A stretch of 26,998 bases of DNA from Chromera velia (Eukaryota; Sar; Chromeraceae), in contig JAHBMJ010004831.1 of the NCBI GenBank assembly GCA_018398765.1, positions 49,421-76,418 of the forward strand. The letters are read 5' to 3'. Every line of letters starts with the position of its first letter. Within the stretch, counting starts at the first letter, position 1. Both the position numbers and the translations under genes were made by a program. This document shows positions 8,627-18,900 of this stretch, in pieces. The notes beneath the pieces were generated by a model. That model saw nothing but the letters and a program-made list of their open reading frames with translations. It was not told the DNA's origin and made no database searches.

Positions 8627-9880
8627 ATGGCAAAGAGAGGGCTGCAATCAGAAACTCCCTCTCATGTCCCTTTCCAGCTCACCCCAATGATATTGAAGAA
8701 CGTCCGCCGCTTCAAGCCCGTGCCCGTTGAGAGTCTCCGCAGCGCTGCGGACGCTCTCGATGCCGAGGGAGAGGGAAGCGACCTGGTTCTCCTCATCCGA
8801 CTGGGGAGTGACCTGAACGCTCTGATGGTCCTTTCTGATGAAGAGAAACCCGACGGGTCCGACGCGCTGCAACCCTACAAGGCGGCAGTGTTGCATCTGA
8901 TGGCGAAGAGGGGATCCGGTGTTTGCGTGAGGAGACTGCTCTCGTTTGGTGCCTTTCTTGAAAGAAGGGACTCCAACGGAGAGACCTGTCTCAATGTTGC
9001 TGCTGCCAACGGTAAACTCCCAGTTGTGAAGTACCTCATAGACGCAGGAGCAGACGTGAACAGCCCGTCTCCGTCTGGCTGGACGGTGTTGATGGAGGCA
9101 GCCAGCAGGGGCCACCCTGAGGTGGTCACGCTGTTGTTGGAATCGGGGGCAGAGAAGGATGCGTTGGACGAGGATGGCATGACAGCTGTCATTGCCGCCT
9201 CTGGTATGGGTGAGGTGGAAGTTCTGCGAGTTCTTTTACAGGCCAACGCCGATGTGCACAAATTCGGTATGACTGGTCCGACTGCTCTTATGTTTGCAAG
9301 CAAAAATGGAGAGACGGCAGCGATACGTGTTCTCCTGGAGGAGGGGGGAGTGGAAGTGAACGAGATAGGGTTTCTGAACACGTCGACTGCACTCCATGAC
9401 GCTGCGCTGGGTGGTCATGCAGACGCTGTCCGAGTGTTGGCTGCTGCAGGAGCATATCTCGATGCCGAATCGGCGCATGGCCGTACAGCCCTCATCCTCG
9501 CCTCTTCGATGAATCATGTCGAGACTGTGGAGGTGCTTCTCGAGGCAGGGGCTGATGTGAACATCATCGATTCCGGTCACTGCTCAAGCCTCTTCCATGC
9601 CTCCGAGCAGGGACACGAAGAGATCGTTCAAGTCCTTATTGATGCAGGTGCGGATGTCGAAGGCTCAGAGTTCACCGGTGCGGGAATGCCGGCACAGTCG
9701 CCTCTGATGGCGGCCGCTTATGAAGGGCACGCAGGGGTTGTGAGGCTTCTCCTTGAAGGAAAGGCGAAGCTGGACAGAAGGGACGCGCACGGCTTTACTG
9801 CCCTCTCGCTGGCCGCACAAAACGACCACATGGAGGTACTCCAGATTTTAAAAGCTGCAGAAGAAATGAACGTATCTTAA
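8627..9880 (+). CDS. Single-exon ankyrin-repeat protein, 417 aa
   Basis: This uninterrupted frame encodes about nine ankyrin repeats from residue 117 to the C-terminus, each near 33 residues, with typical helix-turn words (TALxxAxxxGHxEVVxLLLxAGADVN). Examples start near residues 117, 150, 183, 216, 252, 285, 318 and 356, and the last repeat is cut short at residue 417. Residues 1-115 form a non-repeat helical N-terminal region. Ankyrin stacks bind other proteins; no enzymatic or membrane domain is visible, so the partner is unknown. I chose ATG 8627 (CACCCATGG, a strong start context). An in-frame ATG at 8576 would add 17 residues. Its lack of introns contrasts with both intron-rich neighbours and suggests a retrocopied or recently amplified family member. 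Confidence 0.85.
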   Translation: MAKRGLQSETPSHVPFQLTPMILKNVRRFKPVPVESLRSAADALDAEGEGSDLVLLIRLGSDLNALMVLSDEEKPDGSDALQPYKAAVLHLMAKRGSGVCVRRLLSFGAFLERRDSNGETCLNVAAANGKLPVVKYLIDAGADVNSPSPSGWTVLMEAASRGHPEVVTLLLESGAEKDALDEDGMTAVIAASGMGEVEVLRVLLQANADVHKFGMTGPTALMFASKNGETAAIRVLLEEGGVEVNEIGFLNTSTALHDAALGGHADAVRVLAAAGAYLDAESAHGRTALILASSMNHVETVEVLLEAGADVNIIDSGHCSSLFHASEQGHEEIVQVLIDAGADVEGSEFTGAGMPAQSPLMAAAYEGHAGVVRLLLEGKAKLDRRDAHGFTALSLAAQNDHMEVLQILKAAEEMNVS

Positions 9881-11047
9881 ACAGACAATATCTAAGACAA
9901 TATAAGGCTGCTAATTAATTCATATTTTTTATTCAGGCATAACTTTTGATGTTAATTCGGGTTAACGTGCTTATTTATTAATGGCTACTATACTAGAATC
10001 CGACTCAGAGTCACAGATTATTACTTATTTGTCATTTAATACAATGACATTTATCGATCACTTATCCTAAATCCGATAGTACAAAAACTTTCTCATGCCC
10101 TCTATACACAGTAATTAATCATGAGTCATAGTATAGAAAACTGAAAATAAAACTGTTTTATGATTTGATAATTCAAAGTTAATCTTATCATCATCAATCA
10201 TAGTAGTACGTACGCTGTGTTAGACGCCATGATCGCTATCATCATTGACTTATCCTAATTCTGATCCTGATAATTAATATATAATATTATAAATAGGCAT
10301 CTAACGTTCTGTGACCACTAGCAGTCTGGCAGGTCATTAGGCAAGTCAATACAAATAGACTCGGAGCACTGGGCCAAGTTTAAATTTATAAACTATCGAT
10401 CAAACTACTCCATATAATATTTTCTAAGAACTGGCTAAAGGCGAATACTCTAGCAAATACTTCAAAAAAAAAATCAATCAAATTAAATCAAATCGTTTCT
10501 TTTAAATTTATTCTAGAATTTATATGTAAAATATATAGAAATCATATACTGAATCATGTTAATGATCAACATTTGTACCGGTTATACCACCAATTCTCAC
10601 GAGCACTAGCTGAAAGAAGCCTATATATAAGATATCAAGTTTATTGAGATGAGCGTAGATGAGCTTCAGTGTATTCAAGTTAGAGAGTCTATTGCACCAA
10701 ATAGAATCATCACACTGTGTCAGAAAGTTCTCTCCAATTACGTTGCGTACTAAAGCAGAGCATCCGCCTAGCGGGCTGCATCTCAAAAACTCCGATCGAG
10801 GGTCTCTCTTTCTTAGGGTTCGATATCCTGCAGAAACACGAGCAAAGGAAATCATATGGTCGACTTTAATTCTCAAAGCATGTTTTTCTTCGATCTGTAT
10901 TCCTGCCTCAAATTTCCTTGTGCAAGGCTCCCGCCCGCTACCCGGAGGATCCACACACTGTCTTCCTTACAAGCCCTGGACTGCACCCGCCGGAACGACC
11001 ACCAGGCTTTGATCTGTTTTCTTTCTGTTCACAGTGCGTTCTTTTCA
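9881..11047. other. AT-rich convergent spacer between the ankyrin gene and IFT122
   Basis: Both flanking genes end here, tail to tail. From 9881 to about 10700 the DNA is AT-rich without a credible gene. From about 10700 to 11047 it is GC-balanced and probably holds IFT122 3' UTR. A reverse-strand frame at 10559-10954 (131 codons) has no recognisable domain. On the minus strand AATAAA occurs near 10637 and could serve as the IFT122 poly(A) signal. Confidence 0.5.
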
Positions 11048-11447
11048 TCATATGTTGGAAACAACCGTTCGGACCAAAAAATCTCTTTGCTCGTAAGGCA
11101 GCTGGTGTGAACACAAAACGGAGTCAACAAAAGAGACACGCAAAAGAATGCCACACAAAGAAATGTATTCCAAAAAGGAGAAACAAGGATCCCTTGTCGT
11201 ACCCCCGTACCTGGCTCTTGCACAAGGGGCATGCGGGGCTCTGCAGCCAATGGGACTCCAGGGCTCCCGCATGGAAGAAGTGCCCGCAGGCAGGACAGAG
11301 GACGATCTCGACCTCCGGGAGCATGTTGCGGAAATAGAGGTCCTTCAATAGAGGGGAGATCTTCGAGAACTCAACGATGAAAATCTGAAGGCAGGAGATG
11401 GGGGGGACATCGAGGAGTGACATGCAAATTGTAGAGGTCACGCACAT

Positions 11448-11479
<32 letters not shown>

Positions 11480-14400
11480 GCGCGCGCACGCACGCACACA
11501 CCCACCCACACACAAACACAGAGAGAGAGAGAGAGCGAGAGAGGGATTCATCAAAGATTTGTGTCACTTGAGATTAAGCTATGAAAACACTGAGTGTCCT
11601 CTCCCACGTCTTAAATCTCTCTTTCCTTCTCTATTTTTTCTTCTTATTCGGGTTCTTTCTTGTTCTCTTCTCTCGTCAGAGAGAGAGAGAGAGAGAAAGA
11701 AAGAAAGAAAGCAAGAAAGCAAGAAAGAAATGATCTATCTATCAAGCAACTCTCGGGCTACGTTTCTTTCTCCATCCCCACCACGAACTGAATCTCTTAA
11801 CTGGACTTCCAGACACAGGCAGACAGGCAGACAGACAAACCTGGTCAGGGTCCAATTGTCTGAGCATCTCCCTGTCCACCACGAAGGGCTGGTACCCCTC
11901 CCCCGAACTCGTCAGGTTCGCCTGCTCCACCATCCTCTGGACAAGGGGATCCGAATCGTCTGCATCCATCCATGTGGCAGGCAACATTCGTTCGTTCGTT
12001 CGTTTCTTTGTTGTTTTTTTTTGGGGGGGGGGAGGGGGGAATGTAAGTGGAGGAAGGTTGGACTTTGGAATCATCGATGGATGGATGCAGAGCGTACGGG
12101 CAAAGCCGGATGGATAGGTAGACACAGGGAGCACGGTGCTGCTGTTCATGTTTCTTTTTGACTTATGCTGTCAAAAACCCAGTGAGAAAGAAGGTGAGAA
12201 AGAAGGGCCGGGTGGACAAAATGAAAAAACAAGGGACCAGCCGACCAACCATCCAGTCCTGCCTCAAACCTCAGAGTGTCCACGTCTCCCTCCCCTCCCT
12301 GTTGTTGTTTCCACCCCCCCCTTCCCCTGGGCGGCTCCTCTTCAATCAGCCTCCGGGCCTCCTCGGGAGATATCACAGGGTCGACCTCAAACTCAACCAG
12401 GGGGAGGACGTCAAATCCCAAAAAGGAGCGGATCAGAGGGTGGAAACAGGTCGAGCAAGAGTCTGCATTCATGCATCAGATCGATTATCCTGTCTCTCGG
12501 TCTGTCAATCATGTGTCGACTTCTTTTTTCTTTGACTGACGATCAGACGGACAGACAGTGAGAAAGAAAAGGAAGGTACAAGGGAACGGGAGTGGAAAGG
12601 GGATCGTGGAGAAAAAAGAAAAAGAAGGGAGACAGGTTTTTTGGACGGCTAGCGAAGGCCAGGAGGAAACGAGATCCGCAGAAATGCTAAACTTCTGGAG
12701 GACTGAAATTCATCTTGGTGGGCGTTGAGAAAACAAACAGAAAAGAAAGGGACTTGAAGCAATGTGAAAAGCAAGGCAACCAGTCCACCCACCGACCTGC
12801 ATTGGCTCTCAACAAAGGCACCGCGCTCATGCACCTTGCACACACCGCCAGGAGTTCCTCCCCGTCAGTGAAGGGCATACCCCTTGCTGTCAGTGCCGCC
12901 GCGTCCACCTGGTTCCTCCAGGAGGGGGGGATTGTGAGGGTCTGCAGGCGCTCGTAGCTCTGCCTGGCCAGTTTGTGCGCCCCCAGACCTGGAGCTCTCC
13001 TCGCGAGTGCGTAGAGGATGTACAGTCTGGACACACCGGGAGGCACTGACTTCATCTCAAACCCCGAGGGGGGGGCTGAGGCAGCGAAGACTGTCGCGTG
13101 TGCGTGCTCGTACCCGTAAGAGGAGGGGGGTCCACTCACTGAAGGAAGAAAGGAGAGTTAGAGGAAGTCAGACAGAACACAGAAAGACAGGAAAACAGCC
13201 GGCAGAAAGGACTGAAGGGAGACATGTTATGTCTGTCTAGACTTTGTCTGTCAAGTCACACTATCCACTAAAAGACAAAATGCGGGATACATTCCTTCTT
13301 GAAAGAAAGAAAGAACAAAAAACAGCGAAGGTGAGTGATCGAACTCCAGATCTCTCTCCTGTCTGGCAGCAAGCACAATGAATGAAAATGCGCGTGCCTA
13401 CTTTGAGACTTCCTTCCACATAAATTGAACGGAGCAGCGGTGCCGTGAAAGAGAGAGCGTGCACTGCAGACTCACAGTGAATGTGCCGTGCCTCCGGGAT
13501 GGCCTCCTGATCTTCGTAGGCGTGTGCGAACTTTCTGTTTCCTATCCTGCCCTCTGAGTCCCTCTCCACACACAGAGGCTTCCCTACAGGCGCCAACTGA
13601 GGGGAGGCCTGGGTATTCCAAAGGAAGAGGGCGGCGTTGGCAACGAAGTCCGCGTTCAGGGTCGTGAACGGCTCTGCAAACAGGCAGGCAGGCAGGTGGG
13701 TGTCGTCAGTGGGAGGGGGTTTGAGGATAAAAGCATCAATCAGGCGGAGAACGGCCTGAGTGGACAGTGGGAATACTGATGGAGTGAGTACTTTAGTAGA
13801 AGCAAGACCCAAAACAGGACTCAACTTTTGCTTATTTTTGAGTTTGTTTTTGCATTCTTTACTTTCTCACTGAGTTACCTGCTGACCTGTGACAAAGCAG
13901 TACACGAAGGAATAGGCAAAGAAGATTTCGCTCCGAAGCCTACACTGCCAGAAAAGATTCACAGCCTGCATGCCACAAAGGAATAAGAGAGGGAGGAGAG
14001 AGGCGTGAGTGAACCAGAGAGAGAGGCACACAAGCTAAAGCGCATGCAGAGGGCACTGTGGAACTGCCCATTCGGAGAGAAGAAAAAGTCCTCGTGTCCG
14101 ACAGAAAAAAAGAAGACGGCACATGCTTTTTGATATTCTGCAAGGGTGCCATCACATGACACGCGGCTTCAGTGAGTCGGCAAAGAGAGACATGGAAAAT
14201 TCCAGCCAGCCAGAGCAAAAATCAGACGGGCAAAGACGTACACACGACCGGACAGAAACGCAAATAAATAAAGAGGGCCGGACGTTCTGATAAGGACAGG
14301 ACCTGACTCTGACTCACGTGTTTCTTCTCTGCCTCTGTTGCCTTTGGACGGAGCGACTGCAGTGCCTCCACCGCAAGATGCCAATGCAACACCGCAGCGT

Positions 14401-17400
14401 CCCTATACCGCCTCTCTCTCACTGCATTGTTGGTCAGTTTGAGGAGCATCAGCAGAGCGAGGTCTCTCCTGCCTGCCTTCTGGAAGGCCGCCCTCGCCTC
14501 CTCGAATCTATCATGGAGGCACAACCACTCAGCCCAGGGGATGTACACGAGCTCACCCAGCTCAGGATGCTGCACACACACACGCAGTCGTTGGTTCGAA
14601 AGCATAAAAACAGAAGAAGCACACACCTCCATGGAGGAAGGGGGGGATGGAAGGGTCCCCGTGCCCATTCAGTCACTCACGTCACCGGGGGGAATTCGAC
14701 ACAGCAAAATAGCAACAGCAAAAACACGTTGAACACTTCCCAGTCACTCCATCTTGCCCAAACCGACCCCGCAGACAAACATGCACAGGCACATAGAGGA
14801 GCAGAAAAGTAGAGAGAGACACATGCCCAACACCCGCACGCCCACCCACGCCACCCCCGCGAGAGAGTGCTGACAGACCGACGGACCGTCTCGCATATCT
14901 GGAACGCCTCCTCCCATCTCTGTGCGTCCACATGCAATTTCACCAACAGCCGTACTTCTCCAAGCTTTAAGATGGTCTCTCTGGCAAAGGGAAAGTGATT
15001 ACACACTCTGAAAACAGCCAGCGCCTTGTGCAGCTCCTCCTTGTCTTCTCTTCGCAGCTGACGTACTACCTCTATGAGGGCGTCGAGCTGCAAAGAGGAA
15101 GGTGCATATTGCATTAGAGCAACATGAACAAGTGTTAATGAAAGTTTCACACGAGGCCTTAATTGAAGGAGGCCGTCGAGGTGCATGGCAGGAGACATCA
15201 AGCAAAAAAAAAAAATGAATGCATGCATACGCAGAAAAGAAAAGAAACATCCTGACAACTGAGACGGCGAAACATTTTATGCAGCGAACGAGAGCGAGCC
15301 ACGCTCTCGCACGCCTCCCATCAGGCTCCTCCTCTCTTCAAAAAAGGAAGGATGGAACCTTTCTTGACGATACGAGAGAGAAAGAGAAAACAGACAGCTG
15401 AGTAGACCGGAATTTGTGTCTTTTCTGCGCAGAAAGATTTCTTTTCTTTCCTTTCCTCCGAAACTTTTCCCAGCTGTGCAGAAAATACACCCTTCCCTTT
15501 TTTCCGATTTGACGACCGCAGGCCCGTTTCCATATCGGAGTGACGTACCGCCTGTATTTTACAGAAGATGTCGAGCGCCTTCTTCAGCTGCCCGCTCTTC
15601 ACGTACATCTCCCCTGCGGCTCTCAAGTCTCCGTCCTCCTCCGCAGCCGCGGCCTGCAGGAGGATCAAACGCTGCTGCACCCCTCCTGCACCTCCAGGAC
15701 CGCGCCCTTCCTCTCCCGCCTGAAGTCACAAAGGAAGGAAGGAAGCAAAGCACTTTGACCAAGATCATATCAACAGATTGAGCGATTGATTCCATACTTT
15801 TCTCTACAGACAAGAAACTGACAAATGCAGAGTGAGAGACAGAATGCGAAAAAAAAGTAGAGCATAAATAGACAAAGCCATGAAGGCACACGCGGAAGAA
15901 CAAAAAGCGTCGAACAGTGCCCAAAAGAAAGTTTCCAACGGACGACACTTTGCGAGAGACATTGACGACCTACTGATGTCATCGCAGAGTTGATTACCAA
16001 GAGATAGACAGACAGACAGACAGACAGACCTGCAAAGGATCCACCATGCGAGAGTAAAAGATCCGGGCAGCAATAGCACCCGAGTTAGCAGCCCCCCCCG
16101 CCCCGAGATTTTGTCTGTTCAGACGATCCCGGATCACCGCGCCTGCCCCCAGACCCATCACTGCACTATCCACGTCTGCCCCCCCCTTCTCCCCGTCCTC
16201 TCCAGCCCCTCCCACGCCCCCCAGAGCCGCTCCCCCGACACCTGCTGCGGCAACAGCCGATGCCCCCACAGCGACACCACCGAGTCCCCCAAGCCCGAGA
16301 TCCCCTCCTGCAAGCAAGTGCATCAAGAGGAAAGGAAAGGAAACGAGTCGTCAAGGGGGAGGGAGAGAGGGAGGGAGGGGGGGAGATTTTTGAGAAAGAG
16401 AAAAAACGAAAGAATCGGGCGAAACATTGGACTCACTATGCGGGAAGGACACGTTTCTTCCTGCCTTCCTTCCTTCCTTCCTGCCTTCCTTCCTTCCTTG
16501 CTTTCTTCCTGCCTTCCTTCCTTCCTTCCTTCCTTCCTTGCTTTCTTCCTGCCTTCCTTCCTTCCTTCCTTCCTTGCTTTCTGCCTGCCTTCCTTCCTTC
16601 CTTCCTTGCTTTCTTCCTTCCTTCCTTCCTTCCTGCCTTCCTTCCTTCCTTGCTTGCTTTCTTCCTTCCTTCCTTCCTTCCTTGCTTTCTTCCTGCCTTC
16701 CTTCCTTCCTTCCTTCCTTGCTTTCTTCCTTCCTTCCTTCCTTCCTTGCTTTCTTCCTGCCTTCCTTCCTTGCTTGCTTGCTTTCTTCCTGCCTTCCTTC
16801 CTTCCTTCCTTGCTTTCTTCCTGCCTTCCTTCCTTCCTTCCTTCCTTCCTTGCTTTCTTCCTGCCTTCCTTCCTTCCTTCCTTGCTTTCTTCCTTCCTTC
16901 CTTCCTTCCTTCCTGCCTTCCTTCCTTGCTTGCTTTCTTCCTTCCTTCCTTCCTTCCTTCCTTGCTTTCTTCCTGCCTTCCTTCCTTCCTTGCTTTCTTC
17001 CTTCCTTCCTTCCTTCCTTCCTTGCTTTCTTCCTGCCTTCCTTCCTTGCTTGCTTTCTTCCTGCCTTCCTTCCTTCCTTCCTTCGTTCCTTCGTTCGTTC
17101 GTTCGTTCCTTCCTTCCTTCCTTCCTTGCTTTCTTCCTTCCTTCCTTCCTTCCTTCCTTCGTTCCTTCCTTCCTTCCTTCCTTCCTTGCTTTCTTCCTGC
17201 CTTCCTTCCTTCCTTCCTTGCTTTCTTCCTGCCTTCCTTCCTTCCTTCCTTCCTTGCTTTCTTCCTTCCTTCCTTCCTTCCTTGCTTTCTTCCTTCCTTC
17301 CTTCGTTCCTTCCTTCCTTCGTTCGTTCGTTCGTTTCTTCCTTCCTTCCTTCCTTCCTTCATTCATTCATTTATTCATTCATTCGTTTATTGGTTCGTTC

Positions 17401-18129
17401 GTTCGTTCGTTCATTTCAACGGCATCCCCTATCCACACTTTTGAGCAAGGAGAAAAGACAGTCAGAGGAGAAATGCGCACAGGCGAGAGTCACAAAAGGA
17501 AGATGGACCAACTCCCCCTCAGAAGACAGAGAGAGAGAGAGAGAGAGCAAGAAAAAGTAAAGTCACAGACACGACAAAGGAAAGACCCGCAAAACCATCT
17601 ACAAAAAAGAAGACAGACAAACCTCCGAGTCCCCCTGCTGCGCCTCCCTCCAGGTCCCCCCCCACCTCCCCCCCCAAGTTGGCCGACACCAACGAGTCCG
17701 GGATCCCCCCACCCAGGGCTCCCTGTGCCGAGAGCTTCTCCGCCAGAGCCGCCAGCCTCTTGGCCTCGTCCCACAGGTGGAGGTCCGTGTACATCTCGAC
17801 TGCCATCTGGGGCTGTCCTGCCTTCAAGAACATCTCCTCAGCCTCTGCGAAGCGGGATTGGAAGGCCAAAACCTGCAGAATGGCAGGCAGGCACACAATA
17901 AACGGTCTGTCTCTCCATACATTCAACCATCAAGTCACTCATGCGCATCCGAATTCGGTGGTACAAAATCAAAACGAAACGCATGCGTGCGTGCGTGTTC
18001 ATTCTCTGGGAGAGCTGAGGATCCGCGTGATGAGTTCATCCAACAACAAGGCGAGAGAAAAAACGAGAAAGGAAGAGAGTCAGAGGGGGGTAGAAGAACA
18101 GCTCACCCGCTTTCTTTTTCCATCTCTCC

Positions 18130-18167
<38 letters not shown>

Positions 18168-18863
18168 ACAACCGAACGAAGGGGGCACGAAAAGAAAACA
18201 AAAGAAACACAACACAACGCAACAGAAAGACAGACCTGTGCAAGGATGAGCGCCCTATCTTCCGGAGTGATGGTGCTCCCTCCCTTCGTCTTCGTGCTGA
18301 TGAACAAACGGATCCTTGCAAGCAGGTCGATGTACCTGCATGCATGCATACATGCATGCATACAGGTGAACATGTGCATGTATGCATGAATTACAGAGAT
18401 TGAATGAATGAAGTGGTCATGCAGAGGAGATCGATCTCTCTGACTGCTCAGATCATATCCATGAACCTTCCTTCTTCTCTGTCTGTCTCTTTTCTTCCCT
18501 CCCACCGTTTCTCTCCAAGCACGGCAAACAGGTGACCCTCTCGAGAGGCACAACGGAATCAGTCTACCTCCCGGTCCGATCTCGTCTCTGCAGTCTTCTC
18601 TCGAGACGTTTTCACTTCTCAAAACCACGAGAAAGCGACCAATCATCGACGCATGAAGGAAGCAAAGAAGAACAAGTCACAAAGAAAGAAAGAAAGAAAG
18701 AAAGAACCAACCGAATGTCCCGAATTCGAATGAACCCCCGACGGGCTATGTCCAGTTCCAGTCTCATCAGACACGCAATTGCGAAGTTCCTCCAGTCAGT
18801 GTCCGTCACACCCAGACACCCAACCTGTAAGATGAACAGAGAGACCCGTGAACATACAGAAAC

Positions 18864-18900
<37 letters not shown>

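Larger units (their letters stand above)
11211..13138 (-). other. IFT122: IFT122 exons 25-28: two C-terminal zinc-ribbon-like motifs
   Basis: The first pair of CxxC motifs is CARC (about residue 1227) and CSTC (about 1244), split by the exon 25/26 junction; human IFT122 has the same pattern. The second is CPACGHFFH (about 1382) followed by CPLC (about 1404) near the end, matching the human C-terminal CPSC...CPYC. Between them lie [20 protein letters not shown] and a Gly/Gln-rich stretch. Conservation of all eight cysteines argues that the gene is functional. Confidence 0.88.
12797..18824 (-). other. IFT122: IFT122 exons 16-25: alpha-solenoid (TPR-like) region (residues 581-about 1241)
   Basis: The solenoid opens with [14 protein letters not shown] and continues through [76 protein letters not shown] and [20 protein letters not shown]. 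These are paired-helix repeats equivalent to the human ones. A Gly/Ala-rich segment at about residues 700-800, split between exons 18 and 19, has no counterpart in the human protein as I recall it. Confidence 0.88.

Noticed and set aside
8875-9381. 168-codon reverse frame inside the ankyrin gene
   Set aside because: Antisense shadow of ankyrin repeats, a common effect of their codon pattern.
10739-10835. Possible tRNA or tRNA-derived repeat because of GGGTTCGATATCC at about 10817-10829
   Set aside because: The box-B-like word has one extra base, no A box or cloverleaf could be drawn, and no acceptor stem pairs.
10559-10954. 131-codon reverse frame in the convergent spacer
   Set aside because: No recognisable domain, half of it in AT-rich DNA, and it fits IFT122 3' flank better than a gene.
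16323-17366. Reverse frames rich in Lys-Glu-Gly-Arg across the same tract
   Set aside because: Same repeat read on the other strand; it lies in an intron whose flanking exons join in phase.
16111-17901. Very long forward frames rich in Phe-Leu-Pro-Ser across the TTCC tract
   Set aside because: They are translations of a four-base pyrimidine repeat, which yields open frames in several phases at once, and they overlap two confirmed IFT122 exons on the other strand.
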